The notes: generated by a model from the letters alone, not told the origin. A stretch of 60,000 bases of DNA from Polytrichum commune (GCA_950295325.1 OX485806.1:12278001-12338000); one strand, 5' to 3'. Positions 11,546 through 24,177 are shown, counted from the stretch's first letter. Program-made: numbers and translations.

Positions 11546-12249
11546 CTTTGTAATATGAGGCACACTTACTTTGTGCAATGCACCTCACGTATTTTGGATT
11601 GCATTACATTTTTGGCCAGGGCATTACGTTTCTCCAACTAGTCAAAATTGTTGAAATTTGTCCCTTGGGCCTTTATGTTTGGTAATGCATTGGGGAGAAT
11701 GCATTATGGGGAAATTGACAACAATGCTCAGCTACCACCTCTTACATTGTCCTTATTCCCATAATGCAGTCTCCTTCATGCATCACCTATCATGCTAAGC
11801 TTACCTAAGGGTTTGTTTACACCAAAGGCACTAGGCCATGACTCTAAAATGACCATCGTACCCTGTTTTTTGAATGAGGCCATAGAATAGTCCGTGGACT
11901 ATATCCCAACATCTTTTAAACGACACAAGCCCTTAGTGTAAACCCAAATTTCGGCTAGAAATTCCGTCATGCCTACCTTCAAGAGTTGTCCCTAAAAATT
12001 TCCCTACAATCCCGGCCAACATTATCCATATTGCCCATGTGGGATTCCATGTAGATAATTCATCCATTGAACTATGGTCCAAAACTACCCTCGTATAAAC
12101 CTAAAACATGGGCCCAAAACTCTCTCAACCAATCAAAATTCAAGGATTCTCAAGACCCATGGCCTAATGGTTTTCATGTAAACATGCCCTAAGTACCTAG
12201 TTTGAAGAGGGTGATCAAAAAAATCGTATTTGGGATATAAGGCATGCAT

Positions 12250-12540
12250 GTGTTATGCGGTTTGGCGAGGATCAAATAGCAAACATCATAAAGACACATG
12301 TTTGAAAGATATTAGACTACGTTTCTGAATATTAATAACTACTCCAACACAATTGGGAGGACCTATGTTAAGAAATCAACAAACATGCACTTCCAATGAC
12401 CATAACTAAAGCAGGGGAGGTCCGATTTTCAATCAAATTTTTGCATGTGTTTCGTCATAGAATGAGTTTTGATGTGTAAATCTAATCGGTAGAAGTTGGA
12501 AAACATGAGAAAGGCACCAAATAACACCCACACACCTTAT
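12250..12540 (+). mobile_element. Dispersed repeat family 3, copy upstream of the SDH6-like gene
   Basis: About 290 bp collinear with 39300-39635. Shared words include GAGGATCAAA, ATTGGGAGGAC, AAATCAACAAACA, GGGGAGGTCCGATTTT and the terminal ACCAAATAACACCCACACAC. Its centre is related to family 1. Non-coding; it ends about 490 bp before the next start codon. Confidence 0.6.
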
Positions 12541-13032
12541 GGCACCGTAATAAACCTTCCTTGGTCTTGCTTCCTTCCTCGCATGCTTTCCTTGCCACTG
12601 CCACTTCGACTTTCCCTGCCCCCTTTCCCCCCTCATTCTTCCCTCTCTCAATTCCACTTGGAAAGCAGGCCTCCTCTGCGCAATTTCACAGGTACACACA
12701 CGGTTTCTGTAATCTTTGCCATCTCACGTTGTGCCGTTGCATGCCGCAAACTTAAGTTATAGTCTCTCTTTGGTTCCGTGGGACAGTGTGGTTGTGAGGA
12801 AAGGAAAACACAGACAAATGTGGGGAGGGCTTGCGGAGCTGCTTGTGGAAAGTTGAGTAACTAATGAGAAGTCGTATGATCCTGGAGCTCAATCAGTTTT
12901 GTCCATTCTTACGGTCTGTGCTATGAGTTGCAACGTTAGGGTTAAGGGCTCAATGTTTGTGCAGGGTTAAGGGCTTCTTCCATTTGGTGTGCTGGAGGGA
13001 GTTGTTGAGGTGGAGGGAATTGGGATTTGACC

Positions 13033-14671
13033 ATGGGGAGCGACGGCTATAAGCCCTGGTGGGCGATCGACAAGGCTGCCTGGCGGGAGAAGTTTGCTCC
13101 CTTTTACAAGTTTACCAGCATCACCAATGGCCGCGACGCCCCGTTGCCCCCGTGGAGTGAGGCGGATGTGCAAGAATTTATCAAGTCCGATCCCGTTCAC
13201 GGCCCTCGGCTTGCATTGGTACTCATTGCCTCCAAACCCTAATTTTCTCTGTGTGTCTGTGTGTGTCTGTGTTCGTTCCTTTGAGGTTTGGAAGGTTTGG
13301 CCCCTTTTATGTGCCGTGGCAGCCCTATTGGTATGCTTTTGAATCAGAGGTTGGGGAATGGAGGTTTGGCTATTGCAGTTGATGGTGAAGTTGTGCCTCT
13401 GCAGATTTTGTTGTCTGGGGGCAGTGGGACCATGCAAACTGCTTTGGTCATGCATTTTTAGGATGGCTATCCTCTATTTGTTGCTGCGAGCTTGTGTTGT
13501 CAGCTCACAGAGCTCCTTATGTGTTTGCGGAATGTGCACATCCCTGATTCCAACACGCTGATCGGATGGATTTCTCTCAGAAAATGCACATCCAAATTTG
13601 CACCCTGTGTGTTTGATCTCATTGCTTGCAAATCACCATCGACTAGGTCAAAGTAGAGGTGTCACTTCCATCTACTGTTGTTGTCGCTGTTGCAGTTCTG
13701 TTGTTGTTCTTTTGACTCAAGGGTTGGGGAAATGAAGTTTGGCTGTTGCAGTTGGTGGTGAAGTTGTGCCCCTGCGGATTTTGTGGTCTCGTGGCAGTGG
13801 GGTCACGCAAACTGCTCTGATCATGCATTTTTAGAATGGCTATTCTCTGTATTTGTTGCTGGGGCATGTATTGTCAGCTCACATAGCCGCTAATGGGTAC
13901 AGAATGTGTGCTTACTCACTCTTAATTCCAACATCCTGGTCAGATGTGTTCCCTCAAGGAATGTACACTTATGTATGCACCATTTTCCGTGGCAGTCCTG
14001 TTGTTATGCTTTTGAGTCAAAGGTTGGGGTATTGGAGGTGGTCTGTTGCAGTTGGTGGTGAATTTGTGACCTTGCCGATTTTGTGGTCTGGTGGCAGTGG
14101 GGTCATGCAAATTGCTCTGATCATGTATTTTTAGGGGGCTACATTGGGTCCCCTCTGTATTTGTTGCTATGCTCTTACATTTATGAATCTCCTAGTGCAT
14201 TTTGTGGCACTATCCTAATTGGATTCTGGTATTCTTCTTGGTCTAAATAGTTTTTCTCTGCAATACGAATGTTTCTACATATCTGGCTTCTTGTTCCTGT
14301 CTATATCATTTACAGTGTAATGGTGCTCTTCTAAATCTAGTGCTCATTACCTTAAGTGTTGATTTGCTTTTTTAGTGGCAAGCAAAGTGCAAAGAACACC
14401 TGTAGAAATCTAAAGTTGGTGTTGTGTGCAGGTGAGGCAAGGCGCCACCATTGCAGCCGTTGGGGCACTCACCGGGGGCGTCGCAACAGCCGCCTTATCT
14501 TACAGGTATTCAAAGAGTGGAGTTGGAATGGTTGCTGCACTTGTGGGCGGCACAGTGTTTAGCTGGGCTATTGCTGAAGAAGGTGCCAATCTGGGCTTGG
14601 GCCTCTACAAATTCAATTGCATGGACACAAATCTCAAGTTTTTGGACTGGTGGCAACAAAAGCACCCATGA
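13033..14671 (+). CDS. Succinate dehydrogenase subunit 6-like small membrane protein
   Basis: Two exons, 13033-13218 and 14432-14671, joined in phase 0 (TTG|GTACTC ... GTGCAG|GTG), give 141 residues. An N-terminal basic/aromatic segment is followed by PPWSEADVQEFIKSDPVHGP, which matches my memory of plant SDH6, an accessory subunit of mitochondrial complex II of about this length. Two glycine/alanine-rich hydrophobic segments (about 66-86 and 92-110) flank RYSKS, and the C-terminus ends in LDWWQQKHP. I start at ATG 13033 because the upstream in-frame codon is only TTG. The first ~500 bp upstream are pyrimidine-rich, like a plant leader or promoter. The family assignment is from memory and needs a search; the gene itself is well supported. 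Confidence 0.72.
13310..14180 (+). repeat. Threefold tandem repeat inside the SDH6-like intron
   Basis: Three diverged units (about 13310, 13685 and 13985) each contain TTGCAGTTG(G/A)TGGTGAA, then GATTTTGTGGTCT (or GATTTTGTTGTCT), GGCAGTGGG and CATG(C/T)ATTTTTAG in the same order. Spacing between units is about 373 and 300 bp. Non-coding; ORFs at 13358, 13643 and 13853 are shadows of the repeat. Confidence 0.65.
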
Positions 14672-17600
14672 AGCCTCAATTTCTCCACGCGGCCGCAGTG
14701 GCAGGGTTTGAGGAATTTGAGAATCTGGTGTGAACTCAAACATGCTGCCACAGCCCCAAGTGTACCAGTATACTGAATGTGTGTCAGGTATCACCACTTT
14801 TCCAAAACCCGACTCAGGCTTTTGCAATCCACATGCTTGCCAGAGGTGGAAGCGCGAAAAGTACAGGTTGTTTGGGATGGCTGAAAGGGAGAGGAAGGCG
14901 AGTCTCTTGGTGCTGCAGCTGTAGAGGCTTGTATATAAAAGTGGCGCTATTTCTTGCCCACTCAAATGAGTTGTTGATGGATACCTAATCAATAATATCC
15001 ATTGCTATATTTCGGTTTATCTGCCCTGTGTTTGTCTTCTTGTGACCTTTCCTAGTTTCAAGAGCTGTTATTTGGTCAAGAAGGAAAATGTCATAATATT
15101 CCACAAAACAGGTGACATGTATTCCAAATGGCACAGAATCAACTGCCTTGTGGTCAGGTTAGGAATGTATTCTCAGCTATGACATGTGAGTGCCTTTACC
15201 AGTTTATGATAATCTACACCGGCAGCTTCTACCTTGTCTATAACCTTCACAGGAGTGCACAGTGATCTCCTCTTTAATTTGGAAAGCTTTGAATTGGCTT
15301 TGAGCTCTGTCATTCTCAAAATTGAGGTTCCTTAATGACACTCAAACATCTAGACCTCCACCAAGTTCTAGTATTTAAATGCTCACTTGGGAGTAAGTGA
15401 CTAGGTTCCTCTGGTCCTACTTGATTTGGTACTCTGTTTCCTTGTAACATGGATATGAATATGTGAAGACTGTCCCAGGAAAGGGTGAAGTTGCGAATCG
15501 TGTTTTCTCTCTTTTTCACTTAGGGCAGAATCTTTTATGGATTTCCCTGCACTCAGTATGAAAGACAAGAGCTGACCATGCAGTTATTGGATGCGTCTTC
15601 ACCATTCTAATCCTGCATTTCTAGAGGAGACTAGTGGCATGAATCACCGAACCGTGAAAGTCAGCTCCTGTGTCCTGAGCTCTCCAAACTAGAGAGGTTC
15701 TCAGTCTTGTTTACATTGGACCACTTGAAAGTTGACATCTTTTTAAAAATCCTGAAGCATTTAACCTTACATAGTCAGTTGATATAATTGTGAGATTGTT
15801 ATGACACTCACCCCTCAATAGTGCCGAAGCACTGCAAAAACAACGCATTACTTATTCTAGTGGGCATTTCTTTAATGGAAGCATTGATTTTCACAACTCA
15901 AGTCCAAAGCAAAACAATCAACGATAAAAAAATTAAAATTTAAAATTTAAAAAAAAAAGGGTTGAGACACGGGGACAGCTCTGGATATGAAATGAGGCAC
16001 ATGGACTAAGTCTCAAGTTGAAACTACATACTCAACCACATTTTTGCTAGCCCAGTTTTCAGGGTTGGACTGGGCCATCACTTGGAACCTTCTACCCAAG
16101 TTGGAAATCATTTTACAGGGTTCAACACTTATGAGTTTGAGAGCCAGGCCATAAATGCAACATCACTTACAGAAACCACAGGAAAAAAAAATCAAATAAC
16201 TATGGAATATGTCTTGTAAATTAGTCACCTTCAAGGTTTTGTTGAAAACAAGGGGCTGTTGTGGCACTCAATTAATGGCATGCTTTATGAAACTTGATGA
16301 ATAATCCACACTTACTTGATTCCCTAAATTATGTGGAAGAGTCCATTACAAAAATGCATAAACATTAAGTTTAGATACAGAAATGTACCAACCCCCATCT
16401 TAGGGTAATGCCTTTTAATGTGAATTGGAGTGACTAAGATGAGTATGTGTAAGTTTGAATGCATCTTAGATCTACATATGATGAAGATAACCACATGCTC
16501 CTGACTAAAGTAATACAATCTGGGTTAAAAAATCATAGCTTATACCATTAAATTAAAACATGAGACCAGAAATCAAGTTTTACTTACATAGGGTTATGTA
16601 GCAAGGTTCTTGTATGAATCTATTCTTTCCTTCAGTATTCCATTGTATTCATAAGGCATCTCTCAGATGAGCATCTAAATGTTACTAAGACAAAGATAAA
16701 CCAAGGACAAGCACATCCAATTCCCATGGCATTCAAGACGCAACAAAGATCAGAAGACTATGCAATCTGCTCATGCAGAAGATTAAACATGGATGCAATC
16801 CACAACACAAACGATGGGCTCAACCTGAGCTGATATCCTGTCAAAGAAGATCATCTCAGAACTGAAAAACCCCAACCAGTACACAGAACACCGCCCACAT
16901 AGTTGGCAGAAGCCAACTTCCCTCAGCGCTCAGTGTATTATTGACATCTCTCAAGTCTAGCTCACATCATTGTTCTCCTAATGGCTCGTAGTATCTAACA
17001 AGAGGAATTAGCGAGACCTAAATATCTACTTAGTATGCAAGATTAAGTCACAAAGTTTTCTAGGTAGCATCCTGCATTCTTACAGAGTCTGGAGAATCTT
17101 CATGCAAGCTAGTTTCGGTCTCTCTTGTATATTAAGGATGATAGAACCCGCCTACAATGTCCATTGTTCCAATGTAACCCTAGCTTTTAGTACCCAGCCA
17201 GTACTACTTGCCAAGAACCGGCCTGTGCATGCTAACTTGCATTCCGTTTTACAACTTGACCCAGAACTAGTGTCCGAATCGTTTGAAACGTAATGTCAAC
17301 TTACCTAATCGGCCAGAAATATCTACATTACTGATAAATTTATGCAGCATTCTAGATAGCATAACCCCATTCCTATTTTCTCTCTTTCCACCCGACTAGA
17401 AAGATGCACGGTTCTATCTCGCATGGACCACATCATTGTCAACTTCAAACAAACACATTAGGTCGAGAATCTTCAAGCATGAATCCTAGCATAGTACATG
17501 ATGAAAGAAAAAACACACCCCTCTCAATACATTAAACTAGAGTACAGATGGACAGTACTCAACTCAAACAAGGCTTCAGATTAGAGTCGATTTCCAAGAA

Positions 17601-18029
17601 TAGAGGTCAAATCGAATGCTGTTTATAGAATGCCAATTGCAATGTGAGCGTATCCTTCTCATTCAAACCTGGATTCCTCACATCCTCAGAGACAAAAGGC
17701 AAAATTGATGTGCATTAGACTGTACTATCGATGCCCTGAACTGGACCGTTTATAATGCACATTTTATTCCGTCGCCAAAATATCTTGTAAACCTGATGAA
17801 AGATGACAACCCGATCCAATTCTTCGCCGTGATCATGTGCCAACCTTAAAGTCACCGCAGCGACAGGGACTAGTTTCCGTTTTCTTCGTCACTATCATCA
17901 TCGGCCAAGATTCAGAGGGTTTCCTAGCTGCTGCTGCTGCTGCCACAAACAAATGACTAGAAAGTACTCTCAATTCAAAAGGTAAACCTAGAGCACTTGG
18001 ATGTCCTTAGAAACATTGCGGAGACAAGA
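14672..18029. other. Intergenic, no gene recognised
   Basis: 14672 to about 15000 is probably 3' UTR of the SDH6-like gene, which is convergent with the next gene. 15000-17500 holds no recognisable gene or repeat beyond an A-rich run near 15925-15958. 17500-18029 is probably the 3' UTR of ATP synthase gamma and contains a (CTG)5 run at 17928-17943. Confidence 0.5.
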
Positions 18030-19037
18030 TTAACCCTCCAATGCAGCAGCACCGGAGATAATCTCAATAAGCTCCGTGGTGATAGAAGCTTGTCGAGACC
18101 TGTTGTAACTTAGGGTTAGCCGGTCCAGTACTTCACCAGCATTCCTGGTGGAGTTGTCCATGGCGGACATACGTGCACCCATCTCACTGGTGGCATTCTC
18201 GAGCATAGCATTGTACAGCACCGAAGCAAACTGAAACTCAGCAAGGTTTTGAAGAACCTCTCCTTGGGTTTCGGATCCTTCCACCTCATACTGCTCAAGG
18301 TTACCAAGCTTCTGGCCTTCTTCTCCAGCCAGAGTCTCCGGAGAGAGCAAAGTCGCAACAGTAGGCATAAAAGAAACAACAGACTGGAACTTGTTGAACA
18401 CCAACTGGATAGCATCATACTCATTATTCTTCATGATCTCGTCGGCGATCATGGAGCATTGAGTGTAATTGATCGGCAGCTTCTGTGTCTCCGCATAGTA
18501 CGAGTTAATGTACTTCCTGGAGTCTCGCTGCAATTGCGCTTTCCCTTTGTCACCGATGATGACATACTTCGTCTCGTGACCCTCTCCGGATAGCTGATTC
18601 AATTTCAAAAGCGCACGAGAGTACTTCACCACCGTAGAATTGATACCTCCACACAAACCCTTGTCGGATGAGATCGTCACCACGAGTTTCTTGTCTGCCT
18701 TGATGGATGGTGCGTCTCCTAGCAAAGCCGTGAACGGCTGCCACAGACCGCGAGAATTCTCCGCCCTCACCTGGATCGTCCGCAACTTAGAAGCGGCAAC
18801 CATCTTCATTGCCTTGGTGATCTTCTGAATACTCTTCACGGACTTCATCCTGTTGCGGACAATCTGACTTGAGGCGCATCTTGCCCCGAATGGTGCAAGC
18901 TCGTTGTTAACCAAGCCTGCCGCTCCCCATGGTGATGCCCCATTCTTTATCGCCCCAAGCGATGAGTATAGCGTCAGATTCTCGTAAAATTGGTTGGCGA
19001 GGCGCGAGCCGCTACGGCGTGCTGCACCGGAAGCCAT
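18030..19037 (-). CDS. Mitochondrial F1F0-ATP synthase gamma subunit, intronless
   Basis: 335 residues. The gamma subunit is the rotating central stalk of F1 in the mitochondrial matrix face of complex V. Visible landmarks: IVRNRMKSVKSIQKITKAMK (conserved N-terminal helix, about residues 56-75), SSDKGLCGGINS, and the C-terminal helix ending TTELIEIISGAAALEG. The first ~55 residues are Arg/Ser/Ala-rich like a presequence. The frame is open 82 codons further upstream, but that part encodes a Ser-Leu run from a CT microsatellite, so I start at the ATG at 19037 (MASGAARRSG). One exon, whereas neighbours are intron-rich: possibly ancestral or a processed copy. Length fits the family (about 325 in Arabidopsis). 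Confidence 0.95.
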   Translation of the reverse strand: MASGAARRSGSRLANQFYENLTLYSSLGAIKNGASPWGAAGLVNNELAPFGARCASSQIVRNRMKSVKSIQKITKAMKMVAASKLRTIQVRAENSRGLWQPFTALLGDAPSIKADKKLVVTISSDKGLCGGINSTVVKYSRALLKLNQLSGEGHETKYVIIGDKGKAQLQRDSRKYINSYYAETQKLPINYTQCSMIADEIMKNNEYDAIQLVFNKFQSVVSFMPTVATLLSPETLAGEEGQKLGNLEQYEVEGSETQGEVLQNLAEFQFASVLYNAMLENATSEMGARMSAMDNSTRNAGEVLDRLTLSYNRSRQASITTELIEIISGAAALEG

Positions 19038-19172
19038 CGGAGAGACCGATGCACCGATCCGGGGGGGGCGAAATGGGAGAACTTGGGACCTAGGGTTTGG
19101 CGCCTTGGGTGCGATGATTTCTGCAATGGCGATGGCGAGGCGAGCGACGGAGCTAGGGCATCCCGAGAGACC

Positions 19173-19173
<1 letters not shown>

Positions 19174-19217
<44 letters not shown>

Positions 19218-19220
19218 CGA
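19174..19220 (-). repeat. (GA/CT)n microsatellite in the ATP synthase gamma leader
   Basis: An almost uninterrupted GA run on the plus strand, that is CT on the coding strand, about 140-185 bp upstream of the chosen start codon. CT-rich leaders are common in plant housekeeping genes. Length polymorphism is likely. Confidence 0.85.
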
Positions 19221-20194
19221 TGACCTGGCACCTACCCCGATTCCCAATTCAACTCTAGAGCATTTGGCAATGCCTCCGCACACGAGACTGAGTGCCCGTG
19301 ACCATTACACTTCAAGCACTCTCATTGGTGGAAAAGGCGGAGCCGGCCAAGTTCGCATCACACTACGCTTGAGGGACCAACGGAGTATATGAATGCAAGA
19401 TGGGTGTAAAGTCTACATGGATTCATACATGGCATCGAATGGATCATGTTTCATGGTCACTTGGATTATTTTCAAAAACCACCTCTTGGAAGTAGGCCTA
19501 ACACAAAACCAGGAGACCATGGCACTCCGAACACTCACAACTGTTGATTTATTCTCTTTTATTGAGTGTGAGGACCCACGTGAATAGAAATGCATTGAAA
19601 TAGCATTTGGTTGAGGGCCCATCACATATGACTTCACACTATACTTGAGGGTCCATGACCACACTACATGATTTTGGAGGTGTTTTGGGATAGCCTTTGG
19701 ACACTTTCTTTTGGGCTCTCACAATTTCATGGTTACGGCTTTTGGCTCGTGTGTGAAGTGGCCCTTAACTTGGGGTGGGGGTTCTTTGAAACCCTCAAAG
19801 GTACGTCAAGGCCATTAGAATAAGCAGTTGTTAAATGGTCATTTTTTAGCTATGCACCCACTTCTTGTAGGTTATGAAACACAATTGGCATTTAAATATA
19901 TTTGTACGAACCATTTGTCTAAAAATAATAAGGGATGTGCACTTGTGGGGTCAAAAACATCAAACTACAACAACAACAAAAGTAACAAACCAACAACCAC
20001 AACTTCAAAAGTTTGTGTTCCATGTTTGTCAACCACGATATTTGTGTAGTTTTGCGATCTAGTGTATGTTACATTGACGGTTGGAATTGTCCCACACTTA
20101 TGCATAAATCCAAATATACTTAAATCCTAGTTACATGAAACTACTAAAGGCATTCCATCCAGTTAACGTGAAATGATTGATAATTTCCAATCGC

Positions 20195-20480
20195 GTCCAT
20201 AGCCATTTTCCTCATGATTTGTGGAGCTTGTATGAATATCCTTTTCATTGTCAAAGTGGATATTCTCGAAGTTATTAAATGATCATATGGATCCCTCCCC
20301 CAAAAAAACAATTGTGTTTAGAATAGTTCATATATTTTGAACTCATAGTCCAATGTTTGTTCATCGATCAAATATAGATGTTTGTAAAAGATGAGGCACC
20401 AAATCCACCACATCTAGCTTAACTCATAGTAGGTTACATTAAGGTCCATATTCAAGAAACTTCGGGTCCGAAGCACTCTT
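20195..20480 (-). mobile_element. Dispersed MITE-like family 1 copy
   Basis: Collinear with the copies at 8905-9268 and 41197-41570: CCTCATGATTT, TCAAAGTG.ATATTCTC, AATGATCATATGGATC and CATAGTCCAAT occur in the same order. The downstream end is degraded. Non-coding. Confidence 0.5.
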
Positions 20481-21278
20481 TCATGGACCTTACTTTCAAA
20501 CTCAAGATTGGAGCCAAGGGTGAAGATTGGTCTTATTCACTCGAGGAGGAGTGTTTACTTTAAAAAAAAACTAACAAGCTTTCATGGGAAAGTAATATCA
20601 CATTAGCACCACTTCATTTTTTTTCATACCTTAGACCCAAACCCTCGTGTAAACTCCTTGGATCCAAAAATATACTATAAATCAATAAGGCACTCTACAC
20701 GATGGAAATTTGGAAATCTAATGGTCAATGACCATATTAAAGGCATCTTTGTAAAGTCGTGATTGTTCAAACAACATTTCAGCCATCTATGTGTCCAAAT
20801 CATAATACTCTAACATAGGTGTGTATGTTGACATGGTCACACAAGGTGTGAAGTAGGCTCATTGACCCTAGAGATACATAGCTAGGGATACCATAGCTGG
20901 TAAAACTAGGCACCATTTTTGCCCTGGTGGTATGTGGGCACCTTGTTAGGTGTAAGAACCCCTCCAAATTTCTTGGTTGGTTGTTTAGAACTTACAATGC
21001 CCACTGAAGGTGCTTTATGCCTGGTAAGACCCTCTCCCAATGGGTTCTCATCACAAGGAATCTTCCTTAGTATGGCCTTTGGACGAGTTTCAAGGACCAT
21101 CACTATTTCTTGGTCATGGAACTTGGCCATAGTGTATAACGGCCCTTTACCTTTGACGGTTTCAAAAAATCCTCACTCTAAGAGTAGGTTTACTCTAAGT
21201 CCAAGACCAAAGAGACTCCAAAATAAAACAATCTAATAACACTTATACATATTGTTATTTATAAAGGATATGCAATTG

Positions 21279-21302
21279 ACATATATATATATATATATAT
21301 AT
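21279..21302. repeat. (TA)n microsatellite
   Basis: An uninterrupted alternating AT run of about 22 bases. No gene nearby. Confidence 0.9.
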
Positions 21303-23457
21303 GTCCATAATTAGAATTTTACAAATATCAAAATGAAAATTTCACAAATTAATTGCAACATTCATATATGTTAACGATGAGGCACAAATCACAAAGCATG
21401 TAATATTTATTAGATCAACTTATTGTCAAAAAGGGTCCATAATTGGAAGAAAAAAAATAGAGAATAATGAGAACCCCATGTGGTGTACAAAAGCAATTAA
21501 AACGATGATAGAAATTTGCAATATGACTTAAAGCAACACCATAACATCATAGAAGTTATATTTGTTTGAGATCATCGGTTCATCAATTATGGGTCTTGAT
21601 AAAGAGGTATTTTGCCATGCTCATTTGGGTTGTCGTCTTGGCCATGATTGATTTGTGTAAGTGTCATGTTTTTTTTGTTGTTTGTTTTTATTTGTAATTT
21701 TTGGTGGTTTTGGGGGGTGTGTGTGTGTGTGTGTGGTGCCTAAGTTGTATAAATCCATGTTATATGATGCACTATGTTATAGTTTAGGGCTTGAAAGGAG
21801 AGGATATTGCTTTTCTAAGTAGTTGTCGCACAAAATTCATTAAACATGACGATGAAAGATTGGAGTTATTTGTTAGAGTAGGCATTTTGTTCCCTACCCA
21901 CTTGTTTCACTCTTCAATTGATGTTGGCTTGGTATTTTGAGGCAAACAAAGCTCGATTGTTGTGGTTTAGTTGGACTTGAAATTGCATCCAATGTGCATA
22001 TTCTTTTGCTTCATTGTTGTTAAGCGATTTTAACTCGACATCCACTCATGCGGAGCATGGTACGCAACTCTATGTCTTATGCTAGTTTTATTTATTTGTG
22101 TATTTGGTTGGAGTTCAACATTGGACAGTTATAGTATCGAATGTGTGCCCTTGTTTTTTGGAGCATTTTTACTACTTAGAATGTAATCTCCAAATAGGAC
22201 ATTGTATGTATGCAAGAGTAGAACTAATCACACGAGTTCATGCATTATTGTGTTTTTTGTACAATTTAAAATTACTCTTACATACTTACTCTAAGTCTCT
22301 CACTAAAATTTATGTCAAAAATTGTTCACCGCATGTTTGCACAAAAGGTCCATGGTTGTTGTGTTGGTTGGATGGTGCTAGTGTGCGCATTCTTTTCCTT
22401 CCTTTGTTACATTTGTTAATTGTTGGTAAGTAATGCTAATTGGCATTTGTTCACTTAAGCATCGTAACATTGATTAGTTGCTATTAGCCGTTCAATAATA
22501 GAATATTTGGTGACAATGCTTTGCTTGAGTTTATCAAGTTGGACATGAGATAGTGGTGTTGGTAAGTGAATATCCATGGCAAAGTTCTTGGATAACATAT
22601 TCCTAGCCCCACCCACCCTCCATACTTAGCTAGACAATGTTGGATGTCATTAAGTTTGTTTTATTTTTAATTATCTCCCCTCTGCCTTGTGGTGTTTTTG
22701 CTTGGAGTCGATATTGGACAATTGTTGTTGTTGGTTGTTGTGCCCATGCTTGGTCATTGCTTGAGTTCTTTGTGGACTTTCGAGTGTACTTAAGGTGGGT
22801 CCGCATTGAAGAATAAACGTGGGGGAGCAATGCATATTGTGGAGCAAAATCTTGTCCTAGTGACCTCAAATAGCAATGGACCCTTCAATAGGAACGACAT
22901 TGAATATAACGTCATTGTGATTTTAACATGCATCATTCAAGTATTTCACCCCACAATAGATGCCGAAATCCCCTCCTAGGTACCAAACTCCACATGCACT
23001 CCATAAACCTCAGCCACGATAACTTTGCCCATTGATAACCCATTTAAAGGAAAATTCCACCTCCTAACACACTTTACACACAATGACACTTGCATTTGCC
23101 AAACCTATGCCACCAATACGCACATATCTCACCCCTAAAAAAAAATTAAGTAAAAAAATCCAACAAAAATACACACATCTAGAACCCTCCCCAAGATCCA
23201 TACCCACGACACAACCTCATGTCCTACAACATACACCATTGAGTTTAGTAAACATGTGGACACACCAAATACACCCATTATCACAAATATACCGTGACCC
23301 GCAAAAACACACACATATTACTCACATGGACCATCACTGCCACCATGTGAGGCTACTCTTCAACGACACTCCACTCACTTGCACAATGCCATAAACCCAC
23401 CAACACAAACACCACCACTCAACACCACCAATACAACACACAACGATCCACACACAA

Positions 23458-23790
23458 CACTAGTAGGACATTATGCCAAAAAAAACCGCAATCGGAATTG
23501 GCTGCAGTTCCTTTGACCAACATGATTTGCAGTCGTTAAACAACTACAAATTTGTTTTTTTGGTTTAGTGATTGAAATTTTAGGAATTGGGGGGGGGGGT
23601 GTAATACACCGTTGGAAATGTTTTGAAAATAATTTTCCAACAGTTAATTACATGCCCCATGAATTTCAATATTGTAGTGGCAAAATGAAAAAGGAAAATA
23701 TGCAGTCGTTTAATGACTACAAATCAAGATGCTCAAAAGAACCACAACTGATTTCGGTTGCAGCTTTTTGGACCTAGTTTTCTACTATTG
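23458..23790. mobile_element. CACTA-type MITE with 3-bp target duplication
   Basis: A 333-bp element starting CACTAGTAG and ending with the complement of CAATAGTAG (one terminal base decayed). It is flanked on both sides by CAA, the 3-bp duplication expected of CACTA (En/Spm) insertions. The terminal inverted repeats extend about 80-100 bp imperfectly, with mirrored words such as GATTTGCAGTCGTTAAAC against GATTTGTAGTCATTAAACGA on the opposite strand. It has no transposase, so it is a non-autonomous derivative. The open frame at 23568 lies inside it and is not a gene. Confidence 0.75.
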
Positions 23791-24053
23791 CAATGAGAGA
23801 AAAATGAGCTCATTCATACGTCTTCCTACAACCTTCTTGGAGTAGACCGACTCCCTTTTTGCAACCTCCTCACATGCGTGTAGTCCTCGTTAGGCAACTC
23901 CCCCGCATCAACCTTCTCTCCAACATGCAACTTTCCCACATGTGTCCGCTCTCCATCTCGCAACCCACTTCCAAATCATAGTCCTATTCGGAGAGGTGGC
24001 CTCTTTGTTCACCCACCATCAAGTTTCCTCACAAGTTCAAAAGTCCAATAACC

Positions 24054-24177
24054 GCGGTTCGAATCCCGGCTGTGAAATCTCCTCTCTACTTGACGGAAAA
24101 CTTGCCAGGTGGTGAACTGCCTCATGTGCTTTGGCGCTGCCATGTCGACCTTCTGTCTCAAAAAAAAAACAAAAAAC
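24054..24177 (+). mobile_element. 5'-truncated tRNA-type SINE with 15-bp target duplication
   Basis: The body begins GCGGTTCGAATCCCGG, an RNA polymerase III B box of tRNA type, and ends in an A-rich tail (24160-24177). It is flanked by AAAAGTCCAATAACC (24039-24053) and AAAAGTCCAACAACC (24178-24192), one mismatch in 15. No A box is present, so the copy is 5'-truncated just before the B box. The small ORFs at 24009 and 24072 are incidental. Confidence 0.72.

Larger units (their letters stand above)
19240..23457. other. Intergenic, AT-rich, no gene recognised
   Basis: It holds one family 1 MITE copy (20195-20480), simple repeats at 21279-21302 (TA) and 21716-21735 (GT), and loosely related direct repeats near 22100-22240 and 22680-22760 (shared TTGGAGT..A.ATTGGACA). 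ORFs in this stretch show no family features. Confidence 0.5.

Noticed and set aside
12967-13455. 162-codon frame on the minus strand
   Set aside because: Antisense to exon 1 of the SDH6-like gene. A similar frame at 13643 follows the intron repeat.
19038-19283. Upstream extension of the ATP synthase gamma frame
   Set aside because: It translates a CT microsatellite into Ser-Leu repeats; the downstream Met gives the normal length and presequence.
18994-19392. 132-codon frame rich in Arg-Glu
   Set aside because: Produced by the GA microsatellite, antisense to the ATP synthase gamma leader.
24054-24177. tRNA gene suggested by GGTTCGAATCC
   Set aside because: No A box and no cloverleaf; an A-rich tail and target duplications mark it as a SINE.
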